Shown in pieces: positions 1 to 6,246 of a DNA stretch of 10,041 nucleotides. Below the pieces are notes generated by a model that saw only the letters and a list, made by a program, of their open reading frames with translations, was not told where the DNA came from and did no database searches. The number at the start of each line of letters is the position of its first letter. Position 1 is the stretch's first letter. A program made the translations under genes and the position numbers. The DNA comes from Porphyromonadaceae bacterium (GTDB lineage Bacteria; Bacteroidota; Bacteroidia; Bacteroidales; Tannerellaceae): contig DOZP01000080.1 in the NCBI GenBank assembly GCA_003517945.1, positions 2,620 to 12,660 on the forward strand, in the 5' to 3' direction.

Positions 1-789
1 GTGATAGGTGCCCTGACAGATGCTTTGGCGGAAGAAACCGGGTTGGGGAAAGTTCCGGTTGTGGCGGTAGCGGGACATGATACGGCGTCTGCCGTACTGG
101 CTGTTCCTGCCGAAAATCCTAATTTTGCTTATCTGAGTAGCGGGACATGGAGCCTGATGGGAGTTGAAACGGAAACTCCCGTATTAACGGAAGATTCTTT
201 TGAGAAGAATTTTACGAATGAAGGCGGTATCGAAGGCACAACGCGTTTTCTTAAAAATATAACCGGTATGTGGTTGCTGGAACAATGCCGTAAAGAATGG
301 GAAAAAGAAGGACGCAAGTATACGTATGCCGAGATCATGGATATGGCAGTGAAGAACGAAGGAGTGAAAACTTGCGTAAATCCGGATGATCCGCGATTGG
401 CCAATCCGGTAAGTATGACTAACATGATTTCTCAGATCTGTGTGGAGAACGGGATGGTTCCTCCCACAACGGATGCCGAATATATATGTTGTATTTTTGA
501 GAGCCTTGTGCGGCGTTATGCGGAAGTGATTGATATGTTATCGGGTATGGTTTCTTTCCCGATAGAAAAACTGCATATAATTGGCGGCGGTTCGCAAAAT
601 GAGTTGATTAATCAGATGACGGCAAATGCCCTCGGGATACCGGTTGTGGCCGGTCCGTCTGAAGCTACGGCTATCGGGAATTGTATGATGCAGGCCAAAG
701 CCGCCGGTTTGGTTAAGGATCGCTGGGAGATAAGAAAAATTATAGCCACGGCTTTCGCCGTAAAAACGTTTATGCCTGAAAAAGGTTGA
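1..789 (+). CDS. rhaB: Rhamnulokinase, C-terminal part (5' truncated by window edge)
   Basis: This is an FGGY-family carbohydrate kinase that phosphorylates L-rhamnulose with ATP to give L-rhamnulose-1-phosphate in the cytoplasm. The 262 visible residues hold GHDTAS at 25-30, where the Asp (D27) corresponds to the catalytic base of FGGY kinases. SSGTWSLMG at 46-54, GGGSQN at 195-200 and GPSEATAIGN at 218-227 are C-terminal ATP-domain motifs. E. coli RhaB is about 489 residues with its catalytic Asp near 237, so roughly 210 residues lie to the left of the window. The GTG at position 1 is an internal Val codon rather than the start. The assignment to rhamnulose rather than another ketose rests on these motifs plus rhaA and rhaT directly downstream. 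The gene ends in TGA, 46 bp before rhaA, in the same orientation and presumably on the same mRNA. Confidence 0.93.
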   Translation: MIGALTDALAEETGLGKVPVVAVAGHDTASAVLAVPAENPNFAYLSSGTWSLMGVETETPVLTEDSFEKNFTNEGGIEGTTRFLKNITGMWLLEQCRKEWEKEGRKYTYAEIMDMAVKNEGVKTCVNPDDPRLANPVSMTNMISQICVENGMVPPTTDAEYICCIFESLVRRYAEVIDMLSGMVSFPIEKLHIIGGGSQNELINQMTANALGIPVVAGPSEATAIGNCMMQAKAAGLVKDRWEIRKIIATAFAVKTFMPEKG

Positions 790-835
790 AATTTAAAAAT
801 TCCGAATATATAAACCCATTAAAATTGTAACAAAA

Positions 836-2092
836 ATGAAAGATAGTACTATTCAAAAAGCGTATGAGATAGCAAAGGAGCGTTATGCCGATTTAGGAGT
901 TGATACGGAAAAGGCAATGGCGAAACTGAAACAAATATCGATTTCCATGCATTGCTGGCAGACGGATGATGTTGTGGGGTTTGAAAATCAGGGTGGTGAA
1001 TTGACCGGCGGTATTCAGGTGACCGGAAATTATCCGGGCCGCGCACGCAATATAGATGAAGTGCGTGCCGATATTACAAAGGCTACGTCATTGATTCCGG
1101 GCACTCACCGGCTGAATCTTCATGAAATATACGGTGATTTCGGGGGAAAAGTGGTTGACCGTGATCAAGTGGAACCGAAACATTTTCAAAGTTGGATGGA
1201 GTGGGGTAAGGAGAATAATATGAAACTGGATTTCAATTCAACTTCTTTCTCCCATCCGAAAAGCGGAAATCTTACGTTGGCCAATCCCGATAAAGGGATC
1301 CGTGATTTCTGGATTGAGCATACGAAGCGTTGCCGCAAAGTGAGCGAAGCAATGGGTAAGTTCCAGGGTGATCCCTGTATTATGAATCTTTGGATACACG
1401 ACGGAAGCAAGGAAGTGCCTGCCAACCGCCTGAAATATCGTCAGATTTTAGAACAATCATTGGATGAGGTATTTGCTACCAAATACAAAAACATGAAAGA
1501 TTGTATCGAAGCTAAGCTGTTCGGTATCGGCCTTGAAAGTTATACGGTGGGTTCATACGATTTCTATCTCGGATACGGAGCGAAAAAAGGTAAAATCGTA
1601 ACATTGGATACAGGTCATTTTCATTTGACGGAGAGTGTGGCGGATAAGATTTCCTGTCTGTTATTGTTTACGCCCGAAATCATGTTGCACGTGAGCCGTC
1701 CGGTACGCTGGGACAGCGATCATGTGGTTATTATCAATGATGACTTGTTAGACCTCACACGTGAGATTATACGTTGCAATGCACTTGACCGCGTGCATAT
1801 CGGGTTGGATTATTTTGATGCGACAATCAACCGTATCGGCGCTTATGTGGTTGGCGTACGTTCCACACAGAAAGCGTTGTTGATGGCTCTTCTTGAACCA
1901 CAGAAGAAATTGCAGCAATACGAAGCAAAAGATCAGTTGTTCCAGCGCCTTGCTTGGCAGGAAGAATTGAAATGTATGCCATGGAGCGCGGTTTGGGATA
2001 TGTTCTGTGTGCAAAACGATGTGCCTGCGGGTGATAACTACATCGCGGATATTGAAAAATATGAGAAAGCGGTAACTGCGAAACGTAAATAA
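836..2092 (+). CDS. rhaA: L-rhamnose isomerase
   Basis: The enzyme interconverts L-rhamnose and L-rhamnulose, the first intracellular step of rhamnose breakdown. It is a metal-dependent TIM-barrel enzyme. The 418-residue length is almost that of E. coli RhaA (419). Recognisable family blocks include the GGxQVTGNYPGRARN region (59-72), HEIYGDFGGKVVDRDQVEP (96-114), and NSTSFSHPKSGNLTLANPD (134-152). Metal ligands are visible: H261 in GHFHLTE and D293/D295 in WDSDH, one residue offset from the E. coli ligands at 262, 294 and 296. E225 and D258 sit in conserved positions around the site. The ATG at 836 follows an A-rich leader with no Shine-Dalgarno sequence, as is usual in Bacteroidota. I see no TAnnTTTG promoter in the 46-bp gap after rhaB, so it is probably co-transcribed. 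Only 2 bp separate it from rhaT. The protein appears complete, with no missing key residue. Confidence 0.97.
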   Translation: MKDSTIQKAYEIAKERYADLGVDTEKAMAKLKQISISMHCWQTDDVVGFENQGGELTGGIQVTGNYPGRARNIDEVRADITKATSLIPGTHRLNLHEIYGDFGGKVVDRDQVEPKHFQSWMEWGKENNMKLDFNSTSFSHPKSGNLTLANPDKGIRDFWIEHTKRCRKVSEAMGKFQGDPCIMNLWIHDGSKEVPANRLKYRQILEQSLDEVFATKYKNMKDCIEAKLFGIGLESYTVGSYDFYLGYGAKKGKIVTLDTGHFHLTESVADKISCLLLFTPEIMLHVSRPVRWDSDHVVIINDDLLDLTREIIRCNALDRVHIGLDYFDATINRIGAYVVGVRSTQKALLMALLEPQKKLQQYEAKDQLFQRLAWQEELKCMPWSAVWDMFCVQNDVPAGDNYIADIEKYEKAVTAKRK

Positions 2093-2094
2093 AA

Positions 2095-3105
2095 ATGAAT
2101 ACATTAATCGGATTATTAATCATAGCGGTAGGCAGCTTCGGGCAATCAAGTTCGTATGTGCCTATCAATAAAGTAAAAGACTGGTCGTGGGAAAGTTTCT
2201 GGCTGACACAGGGTATTTTTGCATGGCTTGTTTTTCCTTTCCTGGGGGCGTTGCTGGCCGTACCTGAAGGAAGTAGTCTCGGACAGATTTTGTCGGTTGA
2301 TAGCTCTGCTACATTCAAAGCGATGTTCTTTGGTGTATTGTGGGGAGTAGGAGGGTTGACATTCGGTCTTAGTATGCGCTATCTCGGGGTTGCTCTCGGG
2401 CAGTCTATTGCGCTTGGAACATGTGCCTCTTTGGGTACAATTATTCCTGCTATCATGGGAGGTGAAAATTTGTTTCAGGGTAAAGGTCTGGTTTTGCTGA
2501 TAGGTGTCTGTATTACGCTTGCAGGTATTGCAGTTATTGGTTACGCCGGAAGTTTGCGCTCTAAAAATATGTCGGAAGAAGACCGGAAAAAGGCTATCAA
2601 AGATTTTGCATTGACAAAAGGACTTTTGGTCGCTTTATTGTCGGGCGTCATGAGCGCCTGTTTTAATTTAGGTCTTGAAGCCGGTAAACCTATGATGGTT
2701 CCCGGTATGAAGGATTTGTTTATGACGTTGCCGGCAACTCTGATGGTTACATGCGGAGGTTTTATAACAAATGCGATTTATTGCTTGTTCCAGAATGCTA
2801 AGAATAAGACTTTTGGTGATTATGGCAAGACTTCTCTGTATGCCAATAACATATTATTTTGCGCACTGGCCGGATTGCTGTGGTATTCACAATTTTTCGG
2901 GCTTAGTATGGGTAAAAGTTTCCTTGAGCCGGGAAGTGTGATGATGGCGTTTTCATGGTCTATCCTTATGTCGTTGAACGTCATTTTCAGTAATGTATGG
3001 GGGATCATCCTTAAAGAATGGAAAGGCGTGTCCAAAACAACTGTTCGGGTGTTGTTAATAGGACTTGCAGTATTAATCTTTTCACTTGTATATCCTAATT
3101 TGTAG
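2095..3105 (+). CDS. rhaT: L-rhamnose/H+ symporter
   Basis: This inner-membrane permease of the RhaT family (drug/metabolite transporter superfamily) imports L-rhamnose with protons. The 336 residues form about ten hydrophobic segments, near residues 2-20, 36-56, 74-92, 100-120, 130-150, 173-193, 208-232, 250-270, 279-304 and 316-333. Family landmarks are the N-terminal GSFGQSSSYVPINKVKDWSW (13-32), GLSMRYLGVALGQSIALG (91-108), WYSQFFGLSMG (263-273) and the SWSILMSL...GIILKEWKG block (287-311). That last block resembles the SW...KEWKG segment of enterobacterial RhaT. The ATG lies 2 bp after the rhaA stop, so translation is probably coupled. A strong intrinsic terminator follows 31 bp after the stop, so this is likely the last gene of the rhaBAT transcript. 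Transport direction and substrate are inferred from family and neighbours. Confidence 0.95.
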   Translation: MNTLIGLLIIAVGSFGQSSSYVPINKVKDWSWESFWLTQGIFAWLVFPFLGALLAVPEGSSLGQILSVDSSATFKAMFFGVLWGVGGLTFGLSMRYLGVALGQSIALGTCASLGTIIPAIMGGENLFQGKGLVLLIGVCITLAGIAVIGYAGSLRSKNMSEEDRKKAIKDFALTKGLLVALLSGVMSACFNLGLEAGKPMMVPGMKDLFMTLPATLMVTCGGFITNAIYCLFQNAKNKTFGDYGKTSLYANNILFCALAGLLWYSQFFGLSMGKSFLEPGSVMMAFSWSILMSLNVIFSNVWGIILKEWKGVSKTTVRVLLIGLAVLIFSLVYPNL

Positions 3106-3136
3106 CAGTTTTTTCTTCATAAATAATAAGGTTGGG

Positions 3137-3177
3137 AACAGGGGGATGAAATGGTTAAGTTTATCCTCCTGTTTTTT
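3137..3177 (+). terminator. Intrinsic terminator after rhaT
   Basis: A GC-rich stem CAGGGGGAT (3139-3147) pairs with ATCCTCCTG (3163-3171) through nine pairs including one G-T. Three further pairs extend it inward (GAA with TTT), leaving a 9-nt loop. Six T residues (3172-3177) follow directly. This is the classical layout of a Rho-independent terminator. It lies just after rhaT and before the separate aldolase promoter. Confidence 0.85.
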
Positions 3178-3232
3178 GTGTTCCATTGTATTGCTTTCGT
3201 CTTGCGGAAGCGGTAAAAATAAGTTTACTTAT

Positions 3233-3263
3233 TTTGTATTGTATTTGGTTTACACTACTTTTG
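3233..3263 (+). promoter_or_regulatory. Bacteroidota-type promoter of the class II aldolase gene
   Basis: TTTG at 3233-3236 and TACTTTTG at 3256-3263 are separated by 19 nt. This is a full match to the Bacteroidota vegetative promoter (-33 TTTG, -7 TAnnTTTG). Transcription would begin near 3268-3272, giving a leader of about 30 nt before the ATG at 3301. The site sits downstream of the rhaT terminator, so the aldolase can be transcribed independently of rhaBAT. No operator repeat is evident beside it. Confidence 0.75.
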
Positions 3264-3300
3264 TATTTGTTTGGTTATACTATTCATATCAGATAATAAA

Positions 3301-4602
3301 ATGAAACTATTAGACACAAAATTAATGCATCCGGCTGATCAGCTTATTGTTGTGATCAGCCGTATTTACAACAGCGGTTTGACGACTACCTCAGGGGGAA
3401 ATATCTCTATCAAGGATGATAACGGAGATATCTGGATTACGCCGGCAGGTATAGACAAAGGTTCTCTTACCAGAAAGGATATTGTTTGTGTAAAGGCCGA
3501 CGGAACTATTGCAGGTCAACACCGCCCTTCATCGGAATTTCCTTTTCATAAAGCTATCTATGAAATACGTCCGCAGATGTCGGCTGTTATCCATGCGCAT
3601 CCGCCGGCATTGGTTGCTTTCAGTATAACTCATCAGATACCCAATACGAATATTATTCCGCAGGCTAAAAGTATATGCGGGAGAATCGGTTTTGCGCCCT
3701 ACGATGTGCCGGGCAGTAAAGACCTTGGCAAGAAAATCGCCAATGAGTTTAAAAAGAATCCTGACTATAAGGCTGTCATTATGGAAAATCATGGCATCGT
3801 GCTTTGTGGGGGAGATATGAAGGATGCCTATCAACGGTTTGAAACCCTTGAATTTTGTGCAAGAACGGTGATTAATGCCCGGATATTGGGTAAGCCGAAT
3901 TATCTTACCGATCAACAGATAGAGCAACATGATAAAGCCATCCCGACGAATTATCCTTATTTCATGAATCCGGCTTATCCGTCTGACGAACGGGATATTC
4001 GTGATCAGATTATAAGAATTATTCATCGTGCTTGTGATCAGGGGCTGATGATCAGTTCGTATGGAACGGTTTCCGTTCGTTGGAGGGGGAATGATTTCCT
4101 GATCACTCCTCCGGGAATACCGCGTTGGGATATGGAACATGAGGATATTGTACAGGTGAAAGACGGAAAAGTGGAAGCGGGTAAGATACCGAGCCGTTCG
4201 GTGGCTTTGCATCAGGAAATTTATCAGAGCAATCCCAAAATCAATTCTATTATTCTGACACAACCTCCCGGTATTATGGGATTTTGTACTTCCGGCGTTA
4301 AATTTAATGTACGCACAATCCCGGAAAGCTGGATTTTCCTGAAAGATATTCCAACGGTTCCGTTTGGCGTACAATATGAAGATAATAAAAGAGTGGCGGA
4401 ATTATTAAAAACGAATCCGGCCGTAATGTTATCGAATGATTCGATTGTGGTAACAGGTGACGGATTGCTGAATACGTTCGACCGCCTGGAAGTAGCCGAA
4501 TTCAGCGCCAAATCATTGATTATGGGTATGAGTATCGGAAAACTCCAGCCGATATCAGACGAAGAAGTGGAAGCGCTGCGTGTCGCATTTCATGTAGAAT
4601 AG
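3301..4602 (+). CDS. Tandem class II aldolase/adducin protein, probable rhamnulose-1-phosphate aldolase
   Basis: The likely role is zinc-dependent retro-aldol cleavage of a 6-deoxyketose-1-phosphate (rhamnulose-1-P by context) to DHAP and L-lactaldehyde. The 433 residues contain two class II aldolase domains, about twice the length of FucA. Domain 1 (about 7-205) has SGGNIS (31-36), TPAG (47-50), SSE (77-79, catalytic E79), HAHPP (98-102, zinc H98 and H100) and ENHG (162-165, zinc H164). Domain 2 (about 230-420) aligns motif by motif but carries SYGTVS, SRS, LTQPP and SNDS, so E79, H98, H100 and H164 become S300, L319, Q321 and D380. It is probably structural or regulatory. The HAHPP and GGN pattern is closer to FucA and ribulose-phosphate epimerases than to classical RhaD. 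The ATG at 3301 is chosen because it follows the promoter; an upstream in-frame TTG at 3271 would lie at the transcription start. A fuculose-phosphate aldolase or a sugar-phosphate epimerase are alternatives. Confidence 0.85.
   Translation: MKLLDTKLMHPADQLIVVISRIYNSGLTTTSGGNISIKDDNGDIWITPAGIDKGSLTRKDIVCVKADGTIAGQHRPSSEFPFHKAIYEIRPQMSAVIHAHPPALVAFSITHQIPNTNIIPQAKSICGRIGFAPYDVPGSKDLGKKIANEFKKNPDYKAVIMENHGIVLCGGDMKDAYQRFETLEFCARTVINARILGKPNYLTDQQIEQHDKAIPTNYPYFMNPAYPSDERDIRDQIIRIIHRACDQGLMISSYGTVSVRWRGNDFLITPPGIPRWDMEHEDIVQVKDGKVEAGKIPSRSVALHQEIYQSNPKINSIILTQPPGIMGFCTSGVKFNVRTIPESWIFLKDIPTVPFGVQYEDNKRVAELLKTNPAVMLSNDSIVVTGDGLLNTFDRLEVAEFSAKSLIMGMSIGKLQPISDEEVEALRVAFHVE
3332..3362 (+). repeat. 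Perfect 10-bp inverted repeat within the first codons of the aldolase gene
   Basis: CGGCTGATCA (3332-3341) is the exact reverse complement of TGATCAGCCG (3353-3362), with an 11-nt spacer. It covers codons 11-21 and could fold into an mRNA hairpin about 30 nt after the start codon. It could also be a DNA-binding site just inside the gene. No T-run follows, so it is not a terminator. A role is unproven. Confidence 0.55.
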
Positions 4603-4623
4603 CTTATTGTGTTGTATATTTAC

Positions 4624-4674
4624 CGGCTGTATATTGGTTATTCAAAGAACGAATATACAGCCGTGATATTTTTT
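4624..4674 (+). terminator. Terminator between convergent genes
   Basis: CGGCTGTATATT (4624-4635) is perfectly complementary to AATATACAGCCG (4652-4663), giving a 12-bp stem with a 16-nt loop. A T-rich tract starts a few bases later (4669-4674), which suits termination of the aldolase transcript. The right arm lies inside the last codons of the minus-strand lipoprotein gene, and the loop contains its stop codon. On the minus strand the sequence after the hairpin is only A/T-rich, so termination that way is less certain. Confidence 0.75.
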
Positions 4675-5513
4675 ATTTCTTTATTGAACGGAAGGCTCCA
4701 TATAACTTCATTTTCTTCGTTTATTTCTATCAGTAACGACTGTGATTTGTCATCGCTGTACATGTTTGAATTGGCAATCAGTTTATTTCCGTTTTCATAT
4801 ACGAATATTTCTCCTACGTAGAGAAGGGATGCGCCTTTGACACTGTTCGTGACAATCGTACTGTCCGCCTGTTGCTTTGCAGGATTTATTTCTATAAATC
4901 TGCTGTCTTTGCCGCATGAAACGAGTATATTTTTATTTTCCAGCGGTTTCACGGAGAAGACATCATGTCCTACATATATACTGCCCCTGTTACGGCCTTC
5001 GGGTGATATCTGTAAAATTTTTCGTTTTTCGATAAGCGGCACAAGGTATAATCCTTCGTCTGTTTTGGCTACCTGACGAAATTGCCTGTGTATATCAAGT
5101 GTTACCGTATGGAATGGTATTTCTGTGATCTCCTTACCGTCCTTGTCGAGTTCGACGATTCGTGCAGGTTCGCCACATATTGCGAGCATATAGCTTCCGT
5201 CTTTCAGGCGTGTAGCCGTATGAATTTCTTCGTTGTCCTTTGCTTTATAGTCCCAGATTATTTCGTGGTTACGGTTTATCAGTTTGGCGCCTTTTGAATA
5301 GGCAAACAGGATATTACCGTCGGGAGTTACTTCAATGTCATTACATTCATCTCCCTTTTCAAGCTGGTATTTCCATTCTATGGTGCCTGATGTTTTATCA
5401 ACAATAGCTATCTCCTGCCAACCGCTACCGGCAATTGCCAATTTTTCTTTCTTACAGGAACCGCAACAAAAGCATACTATGACTGCAAATATAACGAAAT
5501 ACTTTTTCATCAT
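4638..5513 (-). CDS. Beta-propeller lipoprotein, function unknown
   Basis: I do not recognise a specific function. The 291-residue product starts MMKKYF, has a hydrophobic segment to about residue 18 and a lipobox ending in C20 (CCGSC), so it should be a signal-peptidase-II lipoprotein. After C20 the sequence is KKEK, not a strongly acidic export signal. Whether it faces the periplasm or the surface is open. The mature part shows repeated strand blocks of the type DGNILFAY...KLI, starting near 58, 98, 146, 186 and 236. Spacing is about 40-50 residues, and IEW, IIWDY and VIWSL motifs occur, typical of WD/PQQ-like propeller folds with five or six blades. The signal region is unusually Cys-rich (C14, C16, C17, C20). 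Start choice: a TACTTTTG promoter element lies 25 bp upstream, so the upstream in-frame TTG at 5549 is excluded. The second ATG, at 5510, is equally possible. It is convergent with the aldolase and divergent from the Yip1 gene. Confidence 0.8.
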   Translation of the reverse strand: MMKKYFVIFAVIVCFCCGSCKKEKLAIAGSGWQEIAIVDKTSGTIEWKYQLEKGDECNDIEVTPDGNILFAYSKGAKLINRNHEIIWDYKAKDNEEIHTATRLKDGSYMLAICGEPARIVELDKDGKEITEIPFHTVTLDIHRQFRQVAKTDEGLYLVPLIEKRKILQISPEGRNRGSIYVGHDVFSVKPLENKNILVSCGKDSRFIEINPAKQQADSTIVTNSVKGASLLYVGEIFVYENGNKLIANSNMYSDDKSQSLLIEINEENEVIWSLPFNKEIKNITAVYSFFE

Positions 5514-5538
5514 TTTTCTATGTATTAATATTTTGCCG

Positions 5539-5568
5539 CAAAAGTACAATTTTTTTTTGTTTTTTAAA
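5539..5568 (-). promoter_or_regulatory. Promoter of the propeller lipoprotein gene
   Basis: Read on the minus strand, TACTTTTG (5546-5539) matches the Bacteroidota -7 element TAnnTTTG. Upstream, TTTA (5568-5565) at 18 nt spacing is an imperfect -33 element. Between them lies a long A-tract on the minus strand. The predicted leader before the ATG at 5513 is about 20 nt. Confidence 0.55.
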
Positions 5569-5578
5569 CCTGTTTTCT

Positions 5579-5610
5579 TTTGTCATCGTATTCGATTTGC
5601 ACTATATTTG
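5579..5610 (+). promoter_or_regulatory. Promoter of the Yip1-family gene
   Basis: TTTG (5579-5582), a 20-nt spacer and TATATTTG (5603-5610) give a full match to the Bacteroidota promoter consensus. The predicted start near 5615 leaves a leader of about 18 nt to the ATG at 5633. This rules out the in-frame TTG at 5597, which lies inside the promoter. It is back to back with the lipoprotein promoter, about 10 bp apart. Confidence 0.75.
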
Positions 5611-5632
5611 CCAATTCAAAGGGAGTATAATT

Positions 5633-6202
5633 ATGTTTAAAGATTTATTCAACACAACGATATTGCTGATATTCAATCCTTCAGAAGCGTGGCGAATGTT
5701 GGCAGGAAAGCGAACGGATGATAATGAAAAATTCTTATCGGGTTTTGTCTATCCTTTTATCGGATTGATTACGATTGCCGCATTTCTTGGTGTTTTGTTT
5801 ACACGTAAGGAATTTGATGTGCAAATAGCGCTTAAAGCTGCGATACTTGCTTTATTATCAGCCTTCGGAGGTTTTTTTCTTGCTTCATATTTGCTGAATG
5901 AAGTGTGGCGCTCTTTGTTTAAACAGGAAAAAAACATGAAGCTTTGTCAGAATTTTGTCGGGTATTCTTCGGCATTGATGTTTTCGCTGAATATCTTGTT
6001 AAGTTTATTGCCGGAATTTTTCTTTCTTCGTTTTTTTGTATTGTACACAATCTATATTGTCTGGGAGGGAGCTATTCCTTATATGGGGGTGAAAGAGCCG
6101 GAGCAACTTAAATTTGTTAGTTTCGCAACTGTTATTATTGTAGCGACTCCGTTTATGCTCGAATTTATCCTGAGGCTACTGATGCCCGGATTGAGGTTTT
6201 AG
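5633..6202 (+). CDS. Yip1-family integral membrane protein
   Basis: The 189-residue product is almost entirely hydrophobic, with five likely membrane spans near 36-56, 67-89, 107-127, 128-148 and 160-182. A short N-terminal region carries the NPSEAW motif (15-20), followed by a polar stretch (GKRTDDNEK). This N-terminal NPxxAW plus five-span layout is typical of bacterial Yip1-domain proteins (PF04893), which have no agreed biochemical role. No catalytic residues are evident. The ATG at 5633 is chosen from the promoter position. The gene is monocistronic by layout: it diverges from the lipoprotein gene and converges on the glycosyltransferase gene 44 bp away. A weak inverted repeat overlaps its 3' end. 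Family assignment is from motif and topology only. Confidence 0.7.
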   Translation: MFKDLFNTTILLIFNPSEAWRMLAGKRTDDNEKFLSGFVYPFIGLITIAAFLGVLFTRKEFDVQIALKAAILALLSAFGGFFLASYLLNEVWRSLFKQEKNMKLCQNFVGYSSALMFSLNILLSLLPEFFFLRFFVLYTIYIVWEGAIPYMGVKEPEQLKFVSFATVIIVATPFMLEFILRLLMPGLRF

Positions 6203-6222
6203 CCGCTTTATCAATATCCGGG
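6185..6222. repeat. Inverted repeat at the 3' end of the Yip1 gene, possible weak terminator
   Basis: CCCGGAT (6185-6191) and ATCCGGG (6216-6222) are perfect complements with a 24-nt loop that includes the Yip1 stop codon. No T-run follows on either strand, so intrinsic termination is doubtful. It is the only structure I see between the convergent Yip1 and glycosyltransferase genes. Confidence 0.35.
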
Positions 6223-6246
6223 ATCCTGTGAATTACATATGCCGGT

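Noticed and set aside
1..3. GTG at position 1 as the start of the kinase gene
   Set aside because: The sequence begins in the middle of the kinase, about 26 residues before the catalytic Asp, so the N-terminal domain must lie outside the window.
1827..2318. A minus-strand open frame across the rhaA-rhaT junction
   Set aside because: Both sense genes are strongly supported full-length proteins. The antisense translation has no recognisable motif.
3146..3304. A short + strand frame that would encode a lipoprotein-like leader (MKWLSLSS..., then LLSSC) of about 52 residues
   Set aside because: Its start lies inside the rhaT terminator stem and its end lies across the aldolase promoter and leader. 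The part after the lipobox is just low-complexity, A/T-driven residues. The lipobox resemblance is striking but is best read as chance or at most a remnant.
3529..4374. A 281-residue open frame on the minus strand opposite the aldolase
   Set aside because: It is the antisense shadow of a well-supported coding gene, shows no recognisable domain, and has no promoter or plausible neighbours.
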